Below, piece after piece: positions 36,001 through 48,000 of a stretch of 64,000 nt of DNA. A program made the position numbers and the translations under genes. Below the pieces are notes generated by a model. It searched no databases. It saw nothing but the letters and a program-made list of their open reading frames with translations, and was not told where the DNA came from. Position 1 is the first letter of the stretch. The number at the start of each line of letters is the position of its first letter. The DNA lies in NCBI GenBank assembly GCA_964016985.1, contig OZ024821.1:125238035-125302034 (forward strand), given 5' to 3'. Source of the stretch: Anodontia alba (Eukaryota; Mollusca; Bivalvia; Lucinida; Lucinidae).

Positions 36001-39000
36001 TAGTGCTTCTCCTATATGTACTGACTTGGCAGGTATCGTGACCCGGTGACCTTGACCTATATTTTTCGCTCCAGTGCCTTTTACACATTTTACGTCAATG
36101 TTCAGTATCTCCTCAACTATAAGGCCTACAACCATTAAAACTTGCATAGTGCTTCTCCTCAATGTACAGACTCTGCAGGTACCTTGACTGGGTGACCTTG
36201 ACCTATATTTCACGCTCCATCGACTTTTACACATTTTATGTCATCCTTCCATATGTCCTCAACTGTAAGGCCTTCAACCACCAAACCTTATACAGCACTT
36301 CTTCTCGATGTACTGACTCGACAGGTACCTTGACCTGGTGACCTTGACCTATATTGTGCACTCCAGTGACTTTGACACATTTTATATTGATGTTCGATAT
36401 CTCCTCAAATATAAGACCTACAACCACTAAACCTTGCATAGTGCTTCACCTCGTTGCCCTGGCTTGGCAGGTACCTTGACCCAGTGACCTTGACCTATAT
36501 TTGACACATTTTACGTTGATGTTTGATAACTCCTCAACTATAAGGCCTACAACCACCATATTTTGCATTGTGCTTCTCCTTGATGTACTGAATTAGCAGG
36601 TACCTTGACCCGTGACCTTGACCTATATTTCATGCTCCAGTGACTTTTACACATTTTACATCAACATTCCATTATCATTGGGCTGTATGATACGAAAAGT
36701 CAGTGCCAAAGATATAGCCATTAGAGGGAATGGGACTGGCCTGGAATATATGTGCCCCACTAGGCACTTTGTCTACATTTTTTTCAACCCAGGTTTCCAA
36801 GTAAGCACTGCTAAGAATGAAATTCTGATTGTGGCTCCTGTGACTTTTGTGCCAGCAGGTGCGATGACGCCTTCCGCGGAATTCTTGTGTTATTGTTTGG
36901 TCCGATATTGAAGTATAGGAAAAACAAATCAGCCAAGGCTCATATGAGCTTATAATATAGCCATGCTTCTGTGGTGTGTCCTCCGTCAGAAAGCACTTCT
37001 CCCTTAATTTCTGGGCCAGCTTGGACCCTTAGGTTACAGTTCACCAAATATCAGCAGAGATATGCCTCAATGAATTTTTTTTAATTTTTTTTTATTGTAA
37101 TTCCACTTACAGTTTATATCCGGAGCACGGAATTGTACAGGAGCCAGAGTTTATGTACTACATCTTATTATTTGCCACGGGCATATAATGCCCCGCTTGG
37201 TGGAGCTATTGTTCAAGGAATGTTTGCAGAAGTTTGTCAGAATATTTGTTTTGACAGTGTTTAGGCCAAGTTCAAATATGGGCCACTTTGGATAAAAAAC
37301 TTGGTCAGAAGGTCAAATCTAAGAAAAATTTGTGTACATAATAGAGGATTCATTTTCCATTTAATATTTTTGAAACTTCATTCAAATGTTTTTATGAACA
37401 ATATACCTAGGACAAGGTCTAATATGGATTATGTTGGTTCAAAGACTAGGTCACTAGGTCAAATCACTGAAAAAGTTTGTGTACACAATAGAGGCTTCAT
37501 TTTCAATGGATCGTCATGAAACTTTGGATAAAAAACTTGGTCAGAAGGTCAAATCTAAGAAAAATTTGTGTACATAATAGAGGATTCATTTTCCATTTAA
37601 TATTTTTGAAACTTCATTCAAATGTTTTTATGAACAATATACCTAGGACAAGGTCTAATATGGATTATGTTGGTTCAAAGACTAGGTCACTAGGTCAAAT
37701 CACTGAAAAAGTTTGTGTACACAATAGAGGCTTCATTTTCAATGGATCGTCATGAAACTTTGTAATAAATTTGTTTTGACAATAGCCAGGTCAAGTTCCA
37801 AACTGAATCATGTTGGGTCAAAGACTAGATCACTAGGTCAGATCTTTGAAAAACCATGTGTGCACAGTAAAGCATCCTCATCCAGATTAATATTATTTGC
37901 TCAAACCTATTTTTTGACATTTTTGGTGTCCAATTTTTAAGAGTAAATTAAAATAAATTAACTAGAAGTCATAGACCTGGAATAAATTATCATTTTTGTT
38001 TTTCAAACAATTAATAAGCAGTATTAAAAAAATGTTAATATTTTCAACTGAAAACATGACATATATCAGACACCAAGGAGCAGAATATTTTTGGATGAAA
38101 TTCAAAGGAAAACTGATCTACCCCACCAGCTACATGTACATAAGAAACTACCACAAGAGCTTAGCTGCCTTTTGGTGTCAGTTTATTATGCATTAAAATG
38201 GAATACTGAGAAAATATTAAAATAACTCACATTTAGTCTAAAAGCTATCCTCTTGTGATCAAGTATTTTATAGGAAAATCTTTTTAAAAGAACAACATTT
38301 TTTAACTCCAGTGCTCCATGTGACTTCATGCTTTGAGACTTCATTGTATGATAAAAACACCTGTGTCTTTGTCTTCAGAACCAAGAATTCCTTTAGGATG
38401 AATCTTAATTGGTATTTAACACTGGGTTTTGAAAGTTTAACAATGTTCTTTAAACTGTCCTAGGTTGACCTTTGACTTTTTTATAGCAAGGTCAAATTTG
38501 ATTTCCAATACATTTCTGTGGAGAAAATTTTGAAACATCATTTTCTCAAAATGTTTTAAACACTCATGGTAGAAATATACAGCAAATGATACAGCAGCAA
38601 AACCTTTTAGTTACCAGGAAACATTTACTCCCCATGCTTGTATAAGATCAAGAAGCTGGGAGAATGTTCACCATTTTATATGGAACCCTCCGTCAAAGTA
38701 GGATGGAGTGTTTAACGCGGGAGTTTATTTAAATGTTACTATATACAGGGCTGCTAAGCCTGTGACTAGTAAAACCAATAAAAGCTCTTTTTCCAGAACA
38801 AAGAAAGCTTTGAGGCTGAATCTAGGTTAAGGTGTATCTTAGATGGGAAATTTACTAGATTTATTCAACTGATTATCCTATGTTGTATTCTTGCCTTTTT
38901 ATTGCAAAGTCAGATTTCTCCCTTGACCATTTCTTCAGCAAAGATGCTTAAAAGTTGTTTTCTCAAACTGCTATCAAACTGACAGAGGATTACTAACACT

Positions 39001-42000
39001 ATGTGATCTAAGTGGCAAACCACTCACTTATGATCATTTCTCTTATCCACTTCTGCCTTCTGAGCTACATATATATGTGAAAAATCTTGAAATGTTTAGC
39101 TCACCTGAGCCAAAAACTATTGTGATCACTTGCCATTTGTCTTCTGTCACCATCCGTCCGTTGTCTGTCCACAGGGTTGAATTACTTCTCCTCTGAAACC
39201 CCTGGGCCAATTTTCATCAAACTTTATGTGAAACTGTCTGTAAAAGGGGGATTGAAAATTTGTTTAAATGGTCAAGGTCCATTAATGAAGATGGCCGCTT
39301 TGTCCATATACACTACAACCTCTCTATAACATGGTTCATTATAACACGGTTTTCGATATAACACGGTTCAAAGATGGCTCCCAAAAATGTATAGATTATA
39401 TTGAAAAAATGACCATAAATGGTCATTTTTCAATATAATCTATACATTTTTGTTTAGATATAACACAGTTGTTTAAATAACACGGTTTATGGTATGGACC
39501 CCAACAATAGTGTTATAAAGAGGTTGTGGTACATGGTAAAAACACTTGAAAATCTTCCTTTCAAGAACCAGCAAAGCTTTGGAGCTGAAGCATGGTGTAT
39601 GTGTTTAGCATCAAGGACTCAAGGATTACAAAGTTTATTCAAACGATGACTGTTTGTTGACCTTTGACCTTTTTATGGCAAGGTCAACTTTGCATCCCTA
39701 TATTTTTATATGGGGAAAATGTTGAAAAGTCGTTTTCTCGTAATGTATTAAAAACTAGTGGCTGAAACTTACAGTGTATAAATAAAGTAGTGAAATGTTT
39801 AATTACAATCCAAATTTTGTCTCCTGGGGGTTATCTGCCCTTACCCCTGGGCTATGTACATGCATAAAATTGTGTATTTTGAAAATGATTCTCTGTAATT
39901 GCTTGAGCATTTTTCATTAGATTTCACATGGAGCCTTCTATCGAAAAGGGTATTGACAATTTGTTCAATTGGTTCCGTGCCATTGAACAAGATGGCTGCT
40001 ATGCCCATATATGGTAAAAACACTTAAAAATCTTCTTCTCCAGAACCAAGAAAGCTTTGAGGCTGAATCCTGGTATATAACATCGTGGACTCAAGGTCTA
40101 CCAAGTTTGTTCAAATGATTACCGTAGGTTGACCTTTGTTTTTACAGCAAGGTCAAATTTTGGTTACTATACATTTAAATGGGGAAAATGTTGAAAAGTC
40201 ATTTTCTCATTCAAAATGTATTAAAGGCTAATTGCTGAAACTTACAATGTTTGATTAAAGGAGTAAAACTTTTTAGTTACAATCAAAATTTTGTCCCCTA
40301 GGGGTTAAACTGCCCTTGTCCCTGGCTATGTACATGTATAAAATTGTGTAATTTTTAAATGTCTTCTTCTCTGAAACAGTTTGAGCAATTTACACCAGAT
40401 TTCACTTGAGGCCTTCTGTCGAAAGGGTATTCACAATTTGTTTAAATAGTTCCGTGTCATTGAACAAGATGGCTGCCTTGCCCATATATGGTAAAAACAC
40501 TTAAAAATTTTCTTCTCCCGAACCAAAAAAGCTTTATGACTGAATCTTGGTATATAGCATCAGGGACTCAAGGTCTTCCAAGTTTGTTCAAATGATGACA
40601 GTAGGTTGACCTTTGCCATTTTTATGGATAGGTCCAATTTGCACCCCCATATATTTGTATGGTGATAATGATGAAAAGTCATATTCGACTGGGATGTTTC
40701 GTGAAATGTCCGTGAAATTTTGTGCAGGAGTGTGATATCTTCTTGTAACAGCCGGTCACATGGTCCAATCAAATTTGAGTTATTTTTCAAGTTCTTAAGC
40801 GATCGTAATGCACGTAAAGTTCGGCGTTTCAGTTGAAGTCAAACGTGCTTCACGACCGCTTATGAACCTGAAAAATAACTCAAATTTGATTGGACCATGT
40901 GACCGACTGTTACAAGAAGATATCACACTCCTGCACAAAATTTCATGGACATTTCACGAAACATCCCAGTCGAATATGGTTATTTTCTCAAAATGTGTTT
41001 TGAGACTAATGGTTGAAATTTGCAATGTATAAATTAAAGTAGTAAAACTTATTAGTTACAGTCAAAATTTTGTCCCCTAGGGGTTATCTGCCCTTGGATT
41101 TAGGCTATGTACATGTGTAAAATTGTGTAATTTTTAAATGTGTTCTCTGAAATCTCTCGAGCAATTTTCACCAGATTTCACATGGGGCCTTCAGTCAAAA
41201 GAAAATTGACTATATTTGGTTGAATTGTTTTGTGCCATTGAACAAGATGGCCTCCATGCAGATATATGGTGAAAGCACTTAAAAATCTTCTCCTACAGAA
41301 CCAAGCTTTGAGACTGATTATTGGTATATAGCATTGGGGACTCGAAGTCTACCAAGTTTGTTCAGTTGATGGTTGTAGGTTGACCATTAACCTTTTTTAT
41401 GGCAAGGTCAAATTTACGCCTCCATACATATGTATGGGGAAAATGTTGAAAATCATTTTCACAATATGTATTAAAGACTTATAGCTGAAACTTACAATGT
41501 ATAATACAAGAAGTAAAACTGTTTAGCTACCATCAAAACTTTGGGGATTATCTGCCTGGACTATAATCATGTATAAAATCATGAAATCTTAGAATGTGTT
41601 CTTCTCTGAAATGTCTTGAACCATTTTCACCATTTTACATGAGGCCTTCTGCCTAAAGGATGTTGAAAATTTGGTCAAATGGTTCAGTGCTATTGAACAA
41701 GATGGCTGCTCTGTCAGTATATAGTCAAACACTTCTTCTCCTGTGCTAAGAAAGTTTTTAGGCTGAACCTTGGTATAGAGCATCGGGGACTCAAAGTCTC
41801 TCAAAGTCTACTAAGTTTGTTCAAATGATGATACTAGGATGACCTTTGATCATTTTATGGTATGGTCAGATTTGTGTCCTTGTTGCTGTGGCAATACTTG
41901 AAGAAGTGGCCTTTGTATATATGCAACAGCTTTTTTATACACAGCCACATGATAGTGGCGGGATATTATGGTTTCATGTTGGACATCCGTGTGTCTATCT

Positions 42001-45000
42001 GCACTTACGCACCGACATTTAGGGGGCAAAACATTTGGACATTTTGCCACTTAAGTAGTAATTTCTGAGTGCATATGGGATTTATTCTGTAGATTTGACA
42101 TTTAAGTGGCAAAAATTTGCTCTTACATGGTTTGCCGCTTATGTAGTCATTATGTGAACGCCTAGCCACCTAAATGTCCATTCGTGAGAATGATCACCCG
42201 TCCATCCTCCAGTCGTACATCCATCCGTCCGTCAGTTTTTTGTTTCTGGATGATAACTTGAGTATACATCAACAGATTTTCACCAAACTTGGTATGTGCA
42301 TTGATATTGTGGAGATCTGCTATGGGATTGCTAATGGGCAAATTTCGTCAAATTTTGACAGTCATTTGCCCGAACGGCAGGGTACTATAGTTTAAGGTTT
42401 TTATATTTATCAGATGAGCAAATTGTGGCCCATGGGCCTCTTGTTAAATGACTTCTCTGACACAGCTGGACCTTTTCCATTAAATTTCATGTGAACCCTG
42501 CATTCTGGCAAAGAGGGATGGAAGATGTGCTCAAATGTTAAAGGTCTGTTGACCAAGGTGGCCTCCTTGTCAATACATGGTAAGAACTAAATAATAAAAT
42601 CACATTTGGAAGTAAATTCATGAAACTTACAGCAAATAACTGATATGGCCAACACTCTCTTCAGATGCAAAGTTTGCCTTCGGTGTTGTCTGTCTTTGTC
42701 CCTGGGCTGCTCAGATGAGTGATACAGAGCTGTCTTAGTCCTTCTGTTTTATTTGTCCACAAAATCTTCTTGTGAATACTAAATTGCAGTTGTGCAGATC
42801 AAGCAGTTCAAATGGGTACCAAGAACACGGTTATTTGTTTCTTTGAAAAGAAAGCATCTTAACTGAAGTTTAGATATAAAGCTTAATGGACCCAGGTGTG
42901 TTCATAATGTGATGACCTGATATAGTTTCAATCTTTGAAGCGCTAAGCAAAATTATAGCAGACAACATTCTAAAATTGATTTAGTTATTTTACAGAGAAA
43001 ATAAGACTTGAAATTTTATGTGAATTTTTTTTACATGAAATTTCAAGTCTTTTTTTTCTCTGAGTATCATCTGCTGTAGTTGTAATAACACTTGAAGGAT
43101 TACCTTACAATTTAACCCTTAAAGCGCCAAGAAAAACTGCATCTGAAAATGTCGTCTGTTTATGTCGTCTGCTGAATATTCTTGCAATCTTTTCAAACCT
43201 ATTTTTTGCATACCGGCAAACAGTGTGGACCCAGATCAGACTGCTCCTAAAGGAGCAGTCTGATGTGGGTCCACACTGTTTGTAGAAATGACTTTTAAAA
43301 TCACAAGCAGAAGACAAAGCAGACGACAATTGTTGTGATTGGTGCTTTAAGGGTTAAAAGTATCAGAACTCAGCAATCTGATACACTAGCTGATAGACCA
43401 TTTATAGTTCTATAAGTGCTATTTAGCTTTACTACTCTGGCCTAATTCAGCAAAAGACAAATTGGTAGTTTTTTTCTTATTTTTCCTAGAAAACAGGATT
43501 TGACATTTCATGCAGATTGTCTCCAGTGGAGACAATTTGTATGAAATGTTGAATCCTGTTTTCTGGGGAAAATAAGAAACATATTTCAGTATGTCATCTG
43601 CTGAAAGTTTTACCCAGCATTAAAATAAACACTTAATCTTTTTAGAATTTTTTGGCGCTATGTGGCAGTGACTACTACAACAACTGTGTGTTTCACAGAA
43701 ATATTAAAGGCTTCATGTTACAGACTGGAGACCCCACAGGTAAAGAGGAAACAGATCATTGTAGTTACCCTAAATACTAGGACACCTTAGCCCTTGTCCT
43801 GCTGAATAAATTAATAAGCCATGCCTACTTCTAATTTTTAGCCAATCAGATTACTTGATCTGGATTACTGCTATAAAGTCACATACTTAATAGCAAACAG
43901 TGCAGATCCAGGTCTTCAGAAGCCAACTGATCTGGATCTACACTGTTTGCAAAGGCAGGGTATATCCGGGTTCAGCAGGAAAAGTGTTAACACCATAATT
44001 ATGAAGTGTCCTGGTGACAGAGTGGGTAGCGCTTAACAACTTTGGAGCATGAGTTTCCTGGTTCAAAGCCCACTGGAGATTGAATTCAGCTCATGACTAC
44101 AGTGCTTCATTGCACGTAACATTTCCATCATCTTGGTATAGCTTAAATAATGTTGAGAGGGATGTAAAACACCAAATCATCATTATCATCACCTGGACGC
44201 CTTACCATACTTGTACTAAATTGGAACACAAAATTATTGGAGACATTCAGGAAATGTCACAATCACAGATCACAGTCTATCTATTACATGTTATTGCCAC
44301 AACATTATGTGTTCATGGAAAATCAGGGCCAAGTTGTTCAAAACTAACGATGTCGTTAGTTAACATATATGACATATATGTTAAAAATACCTGTGAATCA
44401 GATATTGTACTTACTAGAACAGTTAACCTTTTGACCACTAATGAGCTCATTAAGCTAATGATGTTTTGAACAACTGGGCCCAGAATGTGATTTATCTGGA
44501 TACATTGATCGGAAATCCAATATGGCCACCATGGCTGCCATCTTGAAAATCTATTTTTCGCTTCTTCTCCTGTACTGAAAGGCCAATTGACTCAAAACTT
44601 GGTAGGAAGCAATGGGGTTACTTGTAGAACAAAAATAGCTAAAATCATTCCAATCGGAAATCTAAGATGGCCGCCATGGCGGCTATTGGTGGCCATCTTG
44701 AAAATCTATTTTTCGCTTCTTCTATTGAACCGAAAGGCTATTTGACTAGAAACTTGGTAAGAAACATCGGGGTGACTTGTAGATCAAAAATAGCTAAAAT
44801 CGTTCTGATCAGAAATCCAAAATGGCCACCATGGCCATCTTGAAAATCTATTTTTTACTTCTTCTCCTGAACTGAAAGGCCAATTGACTCAAAACTTGGA
44901 AGGAAGCATCAGAGTGACTTGTAGAATAAAAAAAAGCTAAAATCGAGGTTGTGCCAGAGTGGTGTTGTTGATATTATTAAATGCAATCTTTATACCATGC

Positions 45001-48000
45001 ACAATGCTTTCAGTAAAGGAATATCAGAATATGGCTTTGAAACAGAAGACCTAGCATATGCATTATTTGGTCTCTTCAAAATCTCTTCAATTAGAAGAGA
45101 AGATTATAAAGACATAGATAGACATCAATCTCCCTGAAGTTTTTATAAGGCATACTGAAGTAAGGTGGCTAAGTATTGGACCAGCATTGAAGCGTAAAGC
45201 ATTTTTTAATACGCTGCTCATTAAGTCTTCTGCTGATCTTTGTTTAAAGAGTGCTCTTATTAGATTGATATTTTACTACAAGTTTGTTCAGTAATTTTGA
45301 AAAATCTAAGCGCATGGTGCGGTAATTAGGTCAAATACGGTAATCTACATACACCTTTAAAGTACTGTAACTTTTATTACAATGGATCTTTTTCCATGCT
45401 GTTTTTGGCAGCAGATCTTTTTCAGTACTAGCTGTTTATTTAAATAATCAGTTTGAAAAGTTGTCAGACTCAGGTTATCTTTAAAGACACCATATTGCAA
45501 AACTCCTAAGCTTTTGTGGAATGTTGGTAGTCTTCACTCTTTGACAAAATGTACAATTGATTTTATTATAGTTTCCAAGAAGAGTGCAAGAATTTTTTTC
45601 TACTTGATTAATCTCTTCTCTGCATGTATAGCTGATGCCACAAAAAAATTAATGAAACTTAAATGACCAAACAACCTTGAAAGGCAGTGTTGGTAGATTC
45701 TTCACTCTTTGATATGGATACTGATGCATGTAATAATGTACAACTTTTTAGCTCACCAGAGCCGAAGGCTCAAGGTGAGCTTTTGTGATCACTCACCATC
45801 CGTTGTCCGTCTGTCCATCCGTCCGTCCATTCACAATCTTTAAACAACATCTCCTCCTAAACCAATGATTGGATTTTGACCAAACTTTACAGGAATGATC
45901 CTTGGTTGGTCCTCTTTCAAAGTTGTTCGAATGGTTCCGGTCCATTGCATATCTAGGTCACAGGAGCTGAAAATAGATTTTTTAAATAAAAACTTAAAAA
46001 ATCTTCTTGTCAGAAACCATCGGACCGATTTCAATATAATTTTGCAGAAATGTTTCTTTGGTGATCCTCTACCAAGATTGTTCAAGCCATTTGGATTCGT
46101 GAAAAAACATGGCCGCCAGGGGGCGGCGCTTTTTTCCCCTATATATCTACATAGAAAACTTTAAAAATCTTCTTGTCAGAAATCACTGGACCAATTTCAA
46201 TATAATTTTGCAGAAATGTTTCTTTGGTGATCCTCTACCAAGATTGTTCAAGCCATTTGGATTCGTCAAAAAACATGGCCGCCTATATAATATTTTCCCT
46301 ATATAATCTATATAGAAAACTTTCAAAATGTTCTTGTCAGAAACCACTGAACAGATTTCTATATAATTTTGCAGAAATGTTCCTTTGGTGATCCTTTACT
46401 AAGATTGTTCAAGCCATTTGGATTTGTCAAAAAACATGGCCGCCAGGGGGCGGGGCTTATTTTCCCTATATATCTATATAGAAAACTTTAAAAATCATCT
46501 TGTCAGAAACCACTGGACCGATTTCAATATAATTTTGCAGAAATGTTTGTTTGGTGATCCTCTACCAAGATTGTTCAAGCCATTTGGATTCATGAAAAAA
46601 TATTGCGGCCAGGGGGCGGGACTTATTTTCCTTATATATCTACATAGAAAACTTTAAAAATCTTCTTGTCAGAAACCACTGGACCAATTTCAATATAATT
46701 TTGCATAAATGTTCCTTTGGTGATCCTCTACCAAGATTGTTCAAGCCATTTGGATTCATCAAAAAACATGGCCGCCAGGGGACGGGGCTTATATTCCCTA
46801 TATAATCTATATATAAAACTTTCAAAATCTTCTTGTCAGAAACCACTGAACCGATTTTTATATAATTTTGCAGAAATGTTCCTCTGGTGATCCTTTACTA
46901 AGATTGCTCAAGCCATTTGGATTCGTCAAAAAACATGGCCGCCAGGGGGCGGGGCTTATTTTCCCTATATATCTATATAGAAAACTTTAAAAATCTTCTT
47001 GTCAGAAACCACTGGACCGATTTCAATATAATTTTGCAGAAATGTTTGTTTGGTGATCCTCTGCCAAGATTGTTCAAGCCATTTGGATTCGTGAAAAAAT
47101 ATGGCGGCCAGGGGGCGGGACTTATTTTCCCTATATATCTACATAGAAAACTTTAAAAATCTTCTAGTCAGAAACCACTGGACCAATTTCAATATTATTT
47201 TGCATAAATGTTCTTTTGGTGATCCTCTACCAAGATTGTTCAAGCCATTTGGATTCATCAAAAAACATGGCTGCCAGGGTGCGGGGCTTATTTTCCCTAT
47301 ATAATCTATATAGAAAACTTTAAAATCTTCTTGTCAGAAACCACTGAACCGATTTCTATATAATTTTGCAGAAATGTTCCTTTGGTGATCCTGTACTAAG
47401 ATTGTTCAAGCCATTTGGATTCGTCAAAAAACATGGCCGCCAGGGGGCAGGGCTTATTTTCCCTATATATCTATAAAGAAAACTTTAAAAATCTTCTTGT
47501 CTGAAACCACGCGACTGATTTCAATATAATTTTGCAGAAATGTTCGTTTGGTGATCCTCTACCAAGATTGTTCAAGCCATTTGGATTCATCAAAAAACAT
47601 GGGCCGCCAGGGGGGCGGGGCTTATTTTCCCTATATATCTATATTGAAAAGTTTAAAAATCTTCTTGTCAGAAACCAATGGACCAATTTCAATATAACTT
47701 GGCAGGAATGTTGCTTTGGTGACCCTCTACCAAGATTGTTCAAGCTGTCATGATTCGTCAAAAAACATGGCAGCTAGGGGGCGGGGCATATTTTCCCTAT
47801 ATATCTATAAAGAAAACTTTAAAAATCTTCTCGTAAAAAAAGGTTGGCTCGAGTTCAATGTAGCTTGACAGGAATGTTGCTTTGGTGACCCTCTACCAAG
47901 ATTGTTCAAGCCGTCATGATTCGTCAAAAAACATGGCCGCTAGGCGGATGGGGCTTATTTTCCCTATATATCTATAAAGAAAACTTTAAAAATCTTCTTG

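Larger units (their letters stand above)
33036..37900 (+). mobile_element. HINE-like array element, split by a nested element
   Basis: Head TTTTAGGTCACCTTGGC, then GGTGAGCTTTTGGGGTACCA and CCGTCCG. Units of about 236/118 bp with AACTAGGTCACTAGGTCA, TGTGTACACAATAGAGGCTT and TGAAACTTTGT occupy 33150-33516 and resume at 37217-37890. The gap holds the element 33517-37216. At 37285-37520 and 37521-37756 one unit is duplicated exactly. Confidence 0.6.
39094..42445 (+). mobile_element. HINE-like element with about 5 units of 470 bp and three insertions
   Basis: Head TTTAGCTCACCTGAGCC, then TTGTGATCACTTGCC and CATCCGTCCGTTGTCTGTCC. Units of about 470 bp contain GGTTGACCTTTGACC, TTTTGTCCCCTAGGGGTTAT and GAACAAGATGGCTGC. 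Tail GATGAGCAAATTGT, palindrome GGCCCATGGGCC (42427-42438), TCTTGTT. Insertions: pogo-like MITE 39309-39541, long palindrome 40681-40977 and array element 41935-42406. Confidence 0.65.

Noticed and set aside
36612..36911. 99-codon open frame
   Set aside because: It spans the end of an array, the tail of an element and its palindrome; no family similarity.
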